A DNA stretch of 64,000 bases, taken from Roseovarius litorisediminis (GTDB lineage Bacteria > Pseudomonadota > Alphaproteobacteria > Rhodobacterales > Rhodobacteraceae). Under the pieces are notes generated by a model. The model worked only from the letters and a program-made list of their open reading frames with translations. It made no database searches and was not told where the DNA came from. Shown here one piece after another: positions 38,409-47,604 of this stretch. The translations under genes were made by a program, and so were the position numbers. The stretch is taken from positions 248,001 to 312,000 of the forward strand of contig NZ_FWFL01000002.1 of NCBI RefSeq assembly GCF_900172295.1, in the 5' to 3' direction. Every line of letters begins with the position of its first letter. Position 1 is the first letter of the stretch.

Positions 38409-40110
38409 TGGCCACTTTCAGCGGCTCGGATCCTTCTTCGGACAAGACAACATCCAAACCGACCTCAAGCTTGCGGCGGATGCGATCGGGATCGGCATCA
38501 CTTGTCGTGCTGCCCTTCTCTACAAACGACAGGGCGCGCTTCCATTGGAACCGGGCCTCGTTATAGCGGCCAACGGCCCACAGCACGTCACCCAGATGAT
38601 CGTTGACCACAGGGTCAACGGGTTCAAGCTCGGCGGCGTGTTCCATATGGCCGATCGCCTCTTCGTAACGGCCCAGCCGATACAGCACCCAGCCCAGTGA
38701 ATCCACGATATAGCCGCTGTCAGGGCGGGCTTTGACGGCGCGTTCGATCATGTTCAGGGCTTCGTCCAGATTGACCTGCTTTTCGACCATCGTATAGCCA
38801 AGGTAATTCAGCACCTGTGGCTGATCGGGTTTCAGTTCAAGCGCCTTGCGGAAATCAATTTCGGCTTTTTTCCAATCATCCAGCCGTTCGTGGCTGATTC
38901 CGCGCGTATAATGCACAAACCACTGATCGGTGTCGCGTTCGGCATATAGCGCAAGCGCCCGGTCATAGGCCTTCACCGCATCGCCAAACCGTTCCAGCTG
39001 ACGGTAAAGATCGCCCGCAGCCACATGGACCATCGGCAGATCAGGGTGAGTTTCTGCCAGTCGCTCCAGGACTTCTATCGCAGCATCGGTTTTACCGGAA
39101 CGGCGCAGCGCGTCACTGCGGCCAAGTTCGGCTGCGTGAAACGACGGGTGGTCGCGCGGGACGCGTTTATAGGCCTCGGTGGCCAGTTCGTAGCGTTCCA
39201 GCCCCTCAAGCAGTTCGGCTGACATGATGATCGCATCAATATGATCGGGCTTTAGAAATTCCGCAATACGGGCATAAAGCAGAACGTAATCCTCGCCTGT
39301 TTCGCTCATCAGGGCCTGACCCAGCGAAAAGAACACCTCGGCGATGCCATCTTGTGAATTGTGCACCAAGGCAAAAGGCACCCGTTCGCCGCTCGACAAT
39401 GCGGCTCGCAACTGGGCAATCTCGGGGTCAAGATCGGTGCCAAATGTGTCGTCGATCAGTGCGACGGCTTCGGTGTCGCGCTCCAACTGACTGAGAATCT
39501 GCGCCCATGCAATGATGCCGCGACGGGTGCGTTGCAGCGGGCCATCAGATTTGCCCGAAAAAATCTTGTCGGAGCCTTCAAAATCCCCGACCGAGGCAAG
39601 GGCAAGTGCCTTGTGGTAGATCGCAAAGGCGTGCAAGCCGGGCTCTGTGGCAACCTTGTCAAACTCGGCCAGCGCCTTGGTCATGTCGCCCTTGCCGAGG
39701 TAGGTCCAGGCCCTGATCAGACCGTCACCCAATGCACCCATGCCACGCCCGTCCTTGAGCCGCGCCAGAATATCGTCATGCGCTTCGCGGATTGCTGCAT
39801 CGGCAATAAGTGCCATCGACGCAACCTGACTGCGCAAGCCGTCAGCTTCGATTTTGCGGGCAATTGGTACCGCCCGGTCCACGCGCCCCAGTGCCACATG
39901 GGCTACAACCGCGTTTTCAAGGATGGCCGGGTTGGACGGATCCTGCGTTAGCGCACGGGTGAAATATTGGGCGGCGGCGGCAAAATCTTTGTCATACCGG
40001 GCCTGACGTGCAGCCAGATAGGCGCCTGTAGCCTCGCCTGCGACCGCAGGCGGGGCCATCATAGACAGAACAGTGGCAATGACAAACGCTGGAAGGATTC
40101 GGATTTTCAC
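38395..40110 (-). CDS. Secreted tetratricopeptide repeat protein
   Basis: A 571-residue exported protein starting at GTG 40110 (VKIRILPAFVIATVLSMMAP), with a signal peptide ending near AVAGEA. At least eight TPR-like helical repeats follow, for example AAQYFTRALTQDPSNPAILE near the start and YLGYTMVEKQVNLDEALNMI and GRYEEAIGHMEHAAELEPVD near the end. Such proteins scaffold periplasmic or outer-membrane complexes; the partner is unknown. In this group the gene usually precedes ispE, as here. Confidence 0.85.
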   Translation of the reverse strand: MKIRILPAFVIATVLSMMAPPAVAGEATGAYLAARQARYDKDFAAAAQYFTRALTQDPSNPAILENAVVAHVALGRVDRAVPIARKIEADGLRSQVASMALIADAAIREAHDDILARLKDGRGMGALGDGLIRAWTYLGKGDMTKALAEFDKVATEPGLHAFAIYHKALALASVGDFEGSDKIFSGKSDGPLQRTRRGIIAWAQILSQLERDTEAVALIDDTFGTDLDPEIAQLRAALSSGERVPFALVHNSQDGIAEVFFSLGQALMSETGEDYVLLYARIAEFLKPDHIDAIIMSAELLEGLERYELATEAYKRVPRDHPSFHAAELGRSDALRRSGKTDAAIEVLERLAETHPDLPMVHVAAGDLYRQLERFGDAVKAYDRALALYAERDTDQWFVHYTRGISHERLDDWKKAEIDFRKALELKPDQPQVLNYLGYTMVEKQVNLDEALNMIERAVKARPDSGYIVDSLGWVLYRLGRYEEAIGHMEHAAELEPVDPVVNDHLGDVLWAVGRYNEARFQWKRALSFVEKGSTTSDADPDRIRRKLEVGLDVVLSEEGSEPLKVANETD

Positions 40111-40174
40111 GCGGGCCTGCCTTTGGTTATGGGTTTCGGCGCAAGGTAATATGCAAGCGGGCCCAAAGCAATGC

Positions 40175-40196
40175 GGGGCGGCTGATTTGCCGCCCC
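40175..40196 (-). terminator. GC-rich hairpin after the ETF-QO gene
   Basis: Perfect 8-bp arms GGGGCGGC and GCCGCCCC with a 6-nt loop lie 24 bp after the ETF-QO stop (minus strand). The T-run is poor, so termination is probable but not certain. Confidence 0.55.
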
Positions 40197-40219
40197 GTGC
40201 GCAAGTTTTCACAACAAGG

Positions 40220-41866
40220 TTACATATTCGGATAGTTTGGCCCGTCGCCGCCCTGCGGGGTGACCCAGGTGATGTTCTGGCTGGGGTCCTTGATATCGCA
40301 GGTCTTGCAGTGGACGCAGTTCTGGAAGTTGATCACAAACTCGGGGCTTCCGTCCTTTTCCACCACCTCGTACACGCCTGCCGGGCAATAGCGCTGCGCA
40401 GGTTCGGCATAGGTTGGCAGGTTCACGCCAATCGGTACGCTGGCGTCTTTCAGTCGCAGATGCGCGGGCTGGCTTTCTTCGTGGTTGGTCATCGAAAAGC
40501 TGACATTGGTAAGGCGGTCAAATGACAGTTTGCCATCGGGTTTGGGATACTCGATCGGCTTGTGCTTGTCCGCGGGTTCGGTCGCGGCGGCGTCGGTCTT
40601 ACCATGCTTGACCGTGCCCAGCAGGCTGAAGCCAAATGTGTTGGTCCACATGTCGAACCCGCCCACGGTAAGCGACGCCAGCAGCCCGTACTTCGACCAA
40701 AGCGGCTTGACGTTGCGCACTTTTTTCAGGTCTTTACCAATGGCCCCTGTGCGAACCTCGTTCTCGTAATCAGTCAGCTCGTCACTGGCGCGACCCGCCT
40801 CAAGCGCCGCGTGCGCGGCCTCGGCTGCGGCTTTGCCCGACAGCATGGCGTTGTGGTTACCCTTGATGCGCGGCACGTTGACCATGCCCACCGAACAGCC
40901 CAAAAGCGCGACGCCCGGCGCCACCATCTTGGGCATCGACTGGTACCCGCCCTCGGTGATGGCCCGCGCGCCATAGGCCACACGCTTGCCGCCTTTCAGC
41001 AGCTCGGCCACCATCGGGTGATGCTTGAAGCGCTGGAATTCCATGTAAGGGAACAGATGCGGGTTTTTGTAGTTCAGATGCACCACAAAACCGATATATA
41101 CCTGATTGTTCTCAAGGTGATAGATGAACGACCCGCCGCCCGCATTGCTGCCCAAGGGCCAGCCCATGGTGTGGGTTACAGTGCCTTCGCGGTGTTTGTC
41201 GGGGTCGATCTCCCAGATTTCCTTCATGCCAAGGCCGAATTTCTGCGGTTCCTTGCCTTTGGAGAGGTCGTATTTGGCGATCACCTCTTTCGACAGGCTG
41301 CCGCGCACGCCCTCGGACAGGAACACGTATTTGCCGTGCAACTCCATGCCGGGTTCATAGGACGGGCCGGGAGTTCCGTCGGCGTTTTTGCCGAACTCGC
41401 CGGCGACCACGCCTTTGACGCTGCCATCCTCGGCATAAATCAGCTCGGAACAGGCCATGCCGGGGAAAATCTCGATCCCCATTTCTTCGGCCTGTTCGGC
41501 CATCCAGCGACAGACATTACCCATCGACACGATGTAATTGCCGTGGTTGTTCATCAAGGGCGGCATCGGAAAATTGGGCACGCGGATTTTACCGGCTTCA
41601 CCCAACATGTAGAAATTATCCACTTTCACCGGCACATTCAGCGGCGCGCCCTTTTCCTTCCAGTCGGGGATCAGCGCATCCAGACCACAGGGATCAAGCA
41701 CCGCGCCGGACAGGATATGCGCGCCAACTTCGCTGCCTTTTTCCAGCACCACGATCTCGCGGTCGGGATTAAGCTGTTTCAGGCGGATCGCAGCGCTCAG
41801 GCCCGCAGGGCCAGCGCCGACGATCACGACATCGTATTCCATGGCTTCGCGTTCGACGTCGGACAT
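40220..41866 (-). CDS. Electron transfer flavoprotein-ubiquinone oxidoreductase
   Basis: A 548-residue membrane-associated flavoprotein that passes electrons from ETF to ubiquinone. FAD binding is YDVVIVGAGPAGLSAAIRLK, and the C-terminal [4Fe-4S] ligands are in RYCPAGVYEV and NCVHCKTCDIKDP. Length fits the family. The start at 41866 has GGGAAAGG nine bases upstream. A palindrome related to the phaB site lies 43 bp upstream, linking it to acyl-CoA metabolism. ETF subunit genes are not in the window. Confidence 0.95.
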   Translation of the reverse strand: MSDVEREAMEYDVVIVGAGPAGLSAAIRLKQLNPDREIVVLEKGSEVGAHILSGAVLDPCGLDALIPDWKEKGAPLNVPVKVDNFYMLGEAGKIRVPNFPMPPLMNNHGNYIVSMGNVCRWMAEQAEEMGIEIFPGMACSELIYAEDGSVKGVVAGEFGKNADGTPGPSYEPGMELHGKYVFLSEGVRGSLSKEVIAKYDLSKGKEPQKFGLGMKEIWEIDPDKHREGTVTHTMGWPLGSNAGGGSFIYHLENNQVYIGFVVHLNYKNPHLFPYMEFQRFKHHPMVAELLKGGKRVAYGARAITEGGYQSMPKMVAPGVALLGCSVGMVNVPRIKGNHNAMLSGKAAAEAAHAALEAGRASDELTDYENEVRTGAIGKDLKKVRNVKPLWSKYGLLASLTVGGFDMWTNTFGFSLLGTVKHGKTDAAATEPADKHKPIEYPKPDGKLSFDRLTNVSFSMTNHEESQPAHLRLKDASVPIGVNLPTYAEPAQRYCPAGVYEVVEKDGSPEFVINFQNCVHCKTCDIKDPSQNITWVTPQGGDGPNYPNM

Positions 41867-41908
41867 AAGGTGCATCCTTTCCCAAAGGCATCTCCGGCCA
41901 TGATTGAC

Positions 41909-41925
41909 CGGCAATAATGTTGCGC
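41909..41925. promoter_or_regulatory. GCGCAA-N5-TTGCGC-like site upstream of ETF-QO
   Basis: Reads CGGCAA, TAATG, TTGCGC: 10 of 12 arm positions agree with the phaB palindrome, and four of the five spacer bases are the same. It lies between divergent ETF-QO and greA, nearer ETF-QO (43 bp from its start). Confidence 0.5.
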
Positions 41926-42140
41926 ACGTGGTTACCGTGCCATTTAGCGCAACGTCAATTGGAACACGACGTTAAAACCGGCTGAAAACGGCAATTTTCC
42001 ACGCAATGAGACAGGATTGCGCCGCATAGTCGCTTCGCCTATTGCAAAGACACCGCCCCTCGGGGCAATCTGGCGCGAATTTTGAAACAGACCTGACGGG
42101 CCCGGCCATGGCCGCCCCGCAATTACAGTGGACGACAGGA

Positions 42141-42611
42141 ATGGAAAAGATCCCGATGACACAGGGTGGACATTCGGCACTGGAGGTTGAGCTGAAACAG
42201 CTTAAATCCGTCGAGCGGCCCGCCATCATCCGTGCCATCGCCGAGGCGCGCGAACATGGCGATCTGTCCGAAAATGCCGAATATCATTCTGCCAAGGAAA
42301 AGCAGTCCTTCATCGAAGGGCGTATCAAGGAAATCGAAGGCATTCTGAGCTTGGCCGAGGTAATTGATCCGACGAAGCTGTCTGGATCAATCAAGTTTGG
42401 TGCGACCGTCACATTGGTAGACGAAGACACTGACGAGGAAAAAACCTATCAGATCGTCGGCGAGCACGAAGCGAAAATCGAAAACGGACTCTTGAACATC
42501 AGATCACCCATTGCCCGAGCTCTGATCGGCAAAGAAGAGGGTGATAGCGTCGAAGTACGAACGCCGGGTGGCGAGCGATCCTACGAAGTGCTAAAAATCG
42601 CCTATATTTAA
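42141..42611 (+). CDS. greA: Transcription elongation factor GreA
   Basis: A 156-residue factor that stimulates transcript cleavage in backtracked RNA polymerase. The start [20 protein letters not shown] is typical of alphaproteobacteria. The N-terminal coiled coil carries the acidic tip [20 protein letters not shown], and the C-terminal FKBP-like domain has [19 protein letters not shown]. The longer frame from 42042 is rejected. A membrane-protein gene of unknown function follows after 12 bp. Confidence 0.95.
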   Translation: MEKIPMTQGGHSALEVELKQLKSVERPAIIRAIAEAREHGDLSENAEYHSAKEKQSFIEGRIKEIEGILSLAEVIDPTKLSGSIKFGATVTLVDEDTDEEKTYQIVGEHEAKIENGLLNIRSPIARALIGKEEGDSVEVRTPGGERSYEVLKIAYI

Positions 42612-42623
42612 CAGGCTGAAAAA

Positions 42624-43643
42624 ATGTCCGAACGCAAGGCTTTGACCCCAACATCGTTGGGGGTTTACGACAAGATTAAAAATGATCAGATCACCCCGGT
42701 CGATGTGATCGCGCTTGCGTTGTCGTTTATCTGGCTTTTGGGCACGGCGATTTTTTTCATCGTCATGATGCCCGGCGATACGGCCGAGGGTTCTGGCGGG
42801 GCAATGCAGTTTGTGATGATCCTGCTGGCGGTGTTCATGCCGGTTGCGATGATCTGGGTGGCCGCGATCGCGGCCCGGGCTTCGCGCGTGATGCGTGAAG
42901 AAAGCCAGCGCTTGCAAGCGTCCATTGATGCGATTCGCCATGCCTATGTGGCCGAAAGCCAAAGCCGCAACACCGTGACCGAGCCCTCAGTCGCCAAAAA
43001 GCTGGATGAAATTGCTGCCGCACAGCGCAAGACCGAAAGCGCACTGGCCACGTTTTCGACCTCGCGAATGCCCGTGCCCGTCCGGCAACCGGCCAAAAAG
43101 GTTGAAAATATCGCCACAAGCGATGATCAGGTGGCCCTGCCACTAGGCACTACCGCCGAGGACATGCAGCCGCCACTGGAGCGGCCTGATTTCATCCGGG
43201 CGCTGAATTTCCCCGAGACAGCCGAGGACAAAGCCGGGTTTGCCGCATTACGCAAAGCCCTGAAAGATCGCCAGACAGCACAGCTGATTCAGGCCGCGCA
43301 GGATGTGCTGACCCTGTTGTCGCATGACGGTATCTATATGGATGACCTGCGCCCCGACATGGCACGCCCCGAAATTTGGCGGCGTTTCGCCGAAGGTGAA
43401 AGGGGCCGCCCCATGGCCGCCCTTGGCGGTATTCGCGACAGGACATCGCTGGCGCTGACGTCAGCGCGGATGAAAAAAGACACGATCTTTCGCGATGCTG
43501 CGCATCATTTCCTGAGGCTTTACGACAGGATGTTCACGCAATTCGCAGACACTGCCAGTGACGCTGAAATTTCCGAATTGTCCGATACCCGTACGGCTCG
43601 CGCCTTTATGCTGTTGGGGCGTGTCGCCGGAACGTTCGACTAG
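42624..43643 (+). CDS. Conserved membrane protein of unknown function
   Basis: A 339-residue protein with two N-terminal transmembrane helices (VDVIALALSFIWLLGTAIFF and MQFVMILLAVFMPVAMIWVA), a charged coiled-coil-like linker (SRVMREESQRLQASIDAIRH), and a soluble C-terminal domain of about 150 residues (RPDFIRALNFPETAEDKAGF, then MDDLRPDMARPEIWRRFAEG). I do not recognise a catalytic motif. It is probably co-transcribed with greA. The architecture suggests an inner-membrane protein with a cytoplasmic domain; the function is unknown. Confidence 0.72.
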   Translation: MSERKALTPTSLGVYDKIKNDQITPVDVIALALSFIWLLGTAIFFIVMMPGDTAEGSGGAMQFVMILLAVFMPVAMIWVAAIAARASRVMREESQRLQASIDAIRHAYVAESQSRNTVTEPSVAKKLDEIAAAQRKTESALATFSTSRMPVPVRQPAKKVENIATSDDQVALPLGTTAEDMQPPLERPDFIRALNFPETAEDKAGFAALRKALKDRQTAQLIQAAQDVLTLLSHDGIYMDDLRPDMARPEIWRRFAEGERGRPMAALGGIRDRTSLALTSARMKKDTIFRDAAHHFLRLYDRMFTQFADTASDAEISELSDTRTARAFMLLGRVAGTFD

Positions 43644-43731
43644 ATGTGCCTGCCGCCTTCAGGCGGCAGATTACAAGTATTGCCCCGTGTGGCATTTACC
43701 TTCATGATCCCAGGCCGAGGAGAATACAATC

Positions 43732-44187
43732 ATGCGTAAGTTTCTGGTCGTGCTGGACGAAAGCCGCGAATGCCTTAATGCCATGCGGTTTGCCGCCATG
43801 CGCGCAGCCCATACTCAGGCCGGGGTTGAAATTCTGGCCGTGATTGCCCCCGAAGAATTCAATCACTGGATCGGTGTCGGTGATCTGATGCGCGAAGAAA
43901 GCCGTGAACGGATTCATGCGCATTTCGAGGTGTTCGCAAAATGGATGCGCGACAAACAGGGTATCGATCCCGAACTGGTGATTCGTGAAGGCGAACCTGT
44001 TGACGAAATCATGGCACAGGTCATGGAAGACAGCGATATTGGTGTTCTGGTTCTGGGGGCGGGCACCGGTAAAAAGGGCCCAGGCCCGCTTGTGACGCAA
44101 CTGACCAAAAGCTCGGGCTCATTGCCGATTCCGATCACAATTGTACCCGGCGATCTGTCAAAAGAGCGGCTGGAAGCGATCACCTGA
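43732..44187 (+). CDS. Universal stress protein family
   Basis: A 151-residue UspA-fold protein: MRKFLVVLDESRECLNAMRF at the N-terminus, DSDIGVLVLGAGTGKKGPGP in the nucleotide-binding loop region, and SSGSLPIPITIVPGDLS near the end. The glycine-rich loop suggests an ATP-binding type, although the spacing is not the strict G-2X-G-9X-G-S/T form. The role is probably in stress or stationary-phase physiology. It stands alone, with a perfect FNR-type box about 76 bp after its end serving the next gene. Confidence 0.85.
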   Translation: MRKFLVVLDESRECLNAMRFAAMRAAHTQAGVEILAVIAPEEFNHWIGVGDLMREESRERIHAHFEVFAKWMRDKQGIDPELVIREGEPVDEIMAQVMEDSDIGVLVLGAGTGKKGPGPLVTQLTKSSGSLPIPITIVPGDLSKERLEAIT

Positions 44188-44263
44188 TCGCGCAGAACGC
44201 GAACCACCTTTGTAACCGCTCCCGTCCTGCCTTACCGGCGTGGCATTGCGCAAAAACCGGTCA

Positions 44264-44277
44264 TTGATGCGCATCAA
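44264..44277. promoter_or_regulatory. Perfect FNR-type box
   Basis: TTGAT-GCGC-ATCAA is an exact match to the FNR/FnrL consensus TTGAT-N4-ATCAA. It lies in the 177-bp gap before the secreted-protein gene at 44365, about 87 bp from its start, with a TTGACA-like -35 at 44296. Oxygen-responsive control of that gene is inferred. Confidence 0.65.
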
Positions 44278-44364
44278 TGCCAAAAGATGAGGTATTTGAC
44301 AGACTGCGAGCATCTCTTTTGCGCAGCAGACTAGCCGCAAAGGTTCAGAGAAGGGTGAGGGTCG

Positions 44365-45000
44365 ATGCCAAAGATCTTTTTGAACGCTTTATTTTTGCTG
44401 GTCAGCCTGATGTTGCCGTCACAAACCCTTGCTGGCCCGGACTATAGCGGCGCCTTGCTTGCGTTTCCGTCTGAGTGCCGCAATCAGTTAAAGGATCGTG
44501 GGGGGGTGGTTACCTGTAAGATTCCTTTGCAAGGGGGCACATCAATCAAGATCGATCTGGTTTTCGACAAGTTTACGATCAATGCCTTTGCAAAGCAGAT
44601 TGGTGTCACACGAGAGAAATTTATCGGAAATCCACGCGGTTACATGCGTGGCGCCCTGAAACATTTTGAGAAGATGGCCGTCAAACAGCGCGATTCGGGG
44701 CGCGGAAGGATTCAGATCATAGCCCAGAGCGTACGTCCGGCACGCGCGACAAAGGCGCAACGAGGGTTGGATGAATGCCTGTATTTCATGGAAGACGCTC
44801 ATGTATCCGAGCGTTCTGGCAAATACCTTGCCCGTGTTGACGTTTCAGGTGTGCGTTGTCTTGGCTTCGATACGGCCTTGGATCGCGTCTGGTATACTTA
44901 TGTCGAAATCGGTGCGGTACACAAATCCGAAACCCGCGGCCGGTTGCCCAATTTTGATGACTATACCGCCAGGATCTTGCGTAGCCTAAAGCTGAACTGA
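44365..45000 (+). CDS. Secreted protein of unknown function
   Basis: A 211-residue protein with a signal peptide (MPKIFLNALFLLVSLMLPSQ then TLAG) and a mature domain containing cysteines at SECRNQL, VTCKIPL, DECLYFM and VRCLGFD, likely disulfide-bonded in the periplasm. No known domain is recognised. An FNR box lies upstream, suggesting expression changes with oxygen. It is a single gene with 150-170 bp gaps either side. Confidence 0.7.
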   Translation: MPKIFLNALFLLVSLMLPSQTLAGPDYSGALLAFPSECRNQLKDRGGVVTCKIPLQGGTSIKIDLVFDKFTINAFAKQIGVTREKFIGNPRGYMRGALKHFEKMAVKQRDSGRGRIQIIAQSVRPARATKAQRGLDECLYFMEDAHVSERSGKYLARVDVSGVRCLGFDTALDRVWYTYVEIGAVHKSETRGRLPNFDDYTARILRSLKLN

Positions 45001-45148
45001 GGCCCTGAAAGCCCTGACTGTGTATCACGGCTTTGGAGTTGATTTTCTGGGTTCAATACCGATTTTCCCTCCAATCTAGAATAGTTCTAAACCTTGACTT
45101 GCCGACCTGAGATGCGCATATCAGAGGCACACGCGAAAGGTGCTGCCC

Positions 45149-45712
45149 ATGTTTATCCAGACAGAATCAACTCCAAACCCTGCGACGCTTAAATTTTTGC
45201 CCGGCCAGACCGTGCTTGAGACCGGCACCGCAGATTTTCCAACTTCGGAAGGCGCAGAAAAATCGCCACTGGCAGATCGGATATTCAAGGTCCAAGGTGT
45301 GAATGGTGTGTTCTTCGGCAATGATTTTGTGACCGTGACAAAGGCTGACAGCGCCGAATGGGATCATATCAAACCCGCCATCCTGGGCGCGATCATGGAG
45401 CATTTCCAGTCCGGCAAGCCGGTGATGATTGGCGAGGCCAGCGCGCCATCCGGCCACGCAGAGCATGACGGCGAAGACAGCGAGATTGTTGGCCAGATCA
45501 AGGAACTTCTGGATACGCGCGTACGCCCGGCCGTGGCACAGGATGGGGGCGACATAACCTTTCACGGATTTGATCGCGGCGTGGTTTATCTGCATATGCA
45601 GGGGGCCTGCGCCGGCTGCCCCTCGTCCACGATCACCCTTAAGATGGGCATCGAGAACCTGTTGCGCCACTACATCCCCGAAGTGACCGAGGTACGCCCT
45701 GTTGGTGTCTGA
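45149..45712 (+). CDS. nfuA: NifU-family Fe-S scaffold/carrier (Nfu)
   Basis: A 187-residue Nfu protein: an N-terminal Nfu domain (MFIQTESTPNPATLKFLPGQ) and a C-terminal NifU-like domain with the cluster-binding CxxC in GACAGCPSSTITLK. It carries [4Fe-4S] clusters to target apoproteins, relevant to SdhB, RlmN and ETF-QO encoded nearby. The start is the ATG at 45149. Its stop overlaps the tsaB start, forming nfu-tsaB-rimI. Confidence 0.93.
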   Translation: MFIQTESTPNPATLKFLPGQTVLETGTADFPTSEGAEKSPLADRIFKVQGVNGVFFGNDFVTVTKADSAEWDHIKPAILGAIMEHFQSGKPVMIGEASAPSGHAEHDGEDSEIVGQIKELLDTRVRPAVAQDGGDITFHGFDRGVVYLHMQGACAGCPSSTITLKMGIENLLRHYIPEVTEVRPVGV

Positions 45713-46301
45713 GCCTCTGGTTCTGGGGTTTGATACATCGGCCGCGCATTGCGCGGCCGCTTTGTTGCGTGGAAATGTGATTTTGTCGTCAGTTGCCGAA
45801 GACATGGGGCGTGGTCAGGCCGAACGGCTGTTTCCGCTGCTAGAAGAGGTGCTTGGCGACAACGGTGCAAACTGGTCGGATCTGGATCGGATCGGTGTCG
45901 GTATCGGGCCCGGCAATTTTACCGGCATCCGAATCTCGGTGTCTGCTGCACGCGGGTTGGCGCTTTCTCTGGGCATCCAGGCTGTGGGCGTAAGCACGTT
46001 TGATGCAATTGCCAAAGACCATGCCTTCCCCCATCTTCCGGCCATTCCGGCCCCTCGGGATCAATTTTACATCCGGCATCAGGGGCAGGCACCAGTGCTG
46101 GCCACCCGGGAGGCAGCGACCAGCGCTGCAGCGCCTCTGATTGGGCCACCACAACCCGCCAGGCTGGCCGCGCTGATCGCCCTGATCTCATCCCAGACGC
46201 CTCAGGATGGCATTGCCGCCGCCGCGCCGCTTTATATCAAACCGGCTGATGCAGCCCCCGCGCGTGACCAGCCGCCAAAGATTCTGGACAATGACGCCTG
46301 A
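45705..46301 (+). CDS. tsaB: tRNA threonylcarbamoyladenosine biosynthesis protein TsaB
   Basis: A 198-residue ASKHA-fold partner of TsaD in making t6A37 of tRNA. It starts at GTG 45705 (VSEPLVLGFDTSAAHCAAAL), overlapping the nfu stop. The signature GVGIGPGNFTGIRISVSAARG is clear, as is the terminal YIKPADA-type segment. Its last bases overlap the rimI start, implying translational coupling. Confidence 0.93.
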   Translation: MSEPLVLGFDTSAAHCAAALLRGNVILSSVAEDMGRGQAERLFPLLEEVLGDNGANWSDLDRIGVGIGPGNFTGIRISVSAARGLALSLGIQAVGVSTFDAIAKDHAFPHLPAIPAPRDQFYIRHQGQAPVLATREAATSAAAPLIGPPQPARLAALIALISSQTPQDGIAAAAPLYIKPADAAPARDQPPKILDNDA

Positions 46302-46746
46302 GCAGATGGCCCACCTGCATGCCCGGGCTTTCGCCAGCCTTGGCAGGGCCTGGTCTGCGTCAGAGTTCGCCGATCTGCTGGAAAGCCCGCTGTGCTTTGG
46401 GGTGGGCGACGCGCGGGCATTTGCCCTGGGCCGCGTTATCGGCGACGACGCTGAACTGCTGACACTGGCAACGGACCCTGATCACCGTCGCCTTGGCCTG
46501 GCACGGGCCCGGTTGACTGCCTATGAAACGACGGCCGCAGAACGTGGCGCCACCCGAACGTTTCTTGAAGTTGCCCAAAATAACGCGGCCGCGCTGGCCC
46601 TGTACCTGGCGGCGGGCTACACCGAAACGGCCAGGCGGAAAAACTATTATCAGACACCGGACAATAGCAGGGTAGATGCGCTGATTCTGCAAAAGCAGCT
46701 TGGCGAAAACGCATCACACATAGTTCGTTCAGAAGCGAAGCGTTAA
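46291..46746 (+). CDS. rimI: Ribosomal-protein-alanine N-acetyltransferase family (GNAT)
   Basis: A 151-residue GNAT acetyltransferase starting MTPEQMAHLHARAFASLGRA. The acetyl-CoA-binding motif is DPDHRRLGLARARL, and NNAAALALYLAAGYTETARR is the conserved C-terminal element. Placement directly after tsaB is the usual bacterial context for RimI, which acetylates the N-terminus of ribosomal protein S18. The overlap with tsaB is 11 bp. Confidence 0.9.
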   Translation: MTPEQMAHLHARAFASLGRAWSASEFADLLESPLCFGVGDARAFALGRVIGDDAELLTLATDPDHRRLGLARARLTAYETTAAERGATRTFLEVAQNNAAALALYLAAGYTETARRKNYYQTPDNSRVDALILQKQLGENASHIVRSEAKR

Positions 46747-46810
46747 ATCTGGACAGAACAGGAAATCTGCGGCTTGATATAGGCGCACCCCTGATAGCAA
46801 ATAAATTAAA

Positions 46811-47446
46811 ATGACCGATCTTTCCCTCTTCCTTCCCGGATTCATCGCTGCTTACACGATCCTTCTGGTGGGGGCGTCATCGCCGGGCCCCTCGGTGGCC
46901 ATGCTGATCGGAATTGCCACATCGCAAGGCAGGGTGCCTGCGCTGGCCGCCACACTGGGCATCGCCGTGGGCAGTACGACCATCAATCTTCTTACCATGC
47001 TGGGCGTTGGGCTGCTGTTGTCGCAGGCTGCATGGGCAATAAGCCTGCTGCGCCTGATCGGGGCCGCCTATCTGCTGTACCTGGCATGTGGTGCGTTCCG
47101 CAAGGCGCTGAATCCCCCGGTCTTGCAGCCGGTCACGGGCAAGAGGCGCGCGGCGGGGAAACATTTCATGGCCGGATATTTGTTGCAGATCACCAACCCC
47201 AAAGCGATTGCCTTCTGGCTGGCCATCGCTTCGGTCGGCGCAACCGACGGGGCCGGGACGGGTATCGTCGCGATCTTCATTGCTGGGGCCTTCCTGATCT
47301 CATTCATCTGCCATGGCGCGTGGGCGATGGCCCTGTCAGCCCACCCCGTGCGCCTTGCCTATAGCGCTGGACGGCGCTGGATCGAATTGACATTGGGCGC
47401 GTTTTTCACCTTTGCCGCCTACAAACTGGCCACATCCGAAAACTGA
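46811..47446 (+). CDS. LysE family translocator
   Basis: A 211-residue membrane protein with six hydrophobic helices. GASSPGPSVAMLIGIATSQG near residues 22-41 is the LysE/RhtB signature, and AYLLYLACGAFRKAL then LLQITNPKAIAFWLAI are typical. It probably exports amino acids or related metabolites; the substrate is unknown. It stands alone between rimI and the TauE gene. Confidence 0.9.
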   Translation: MTDLSLFLPGFIAAYTILLVGASSPGPSVAMLIGIATSQGRVPALAATLGIAVGSTTINLLTMLGVGLLLSQAAWAISLLRLIGAAYLLYLACGAFRKALNPPVLQPVTGKRRAAGKHFMAGYLLQITNPKAIAFWLAIASVGATDGAGTGIVAIFIAGAFLISFICHGAWAMALSAHPVRLAYSAGRRWIELTLGAFFTFAAYKLATSEN

Positions 47447-47604
47447 ACGACCACTGTCTGCACTGCGATATTCTGCTGAATCCGCCCCAAAGACCTTCAG
47501 AGTTCGCGAATATTAAGTCCAGATTTGATGAATTGATCAGGCCTGCGGCATTTCACCCCTGCTGATCTCTTGCAATTCGCGCGGAACTGGGGGTAGGACG
47601 GACC

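Noticed and set aside
44246..44253. TTGCGCAA-like sequence before the FNR box
   Set aside because: The second arm of the GCGCAA-N5-TTGCGC motif is absent (2 of 6 bases), so it was not counted in the motif set.
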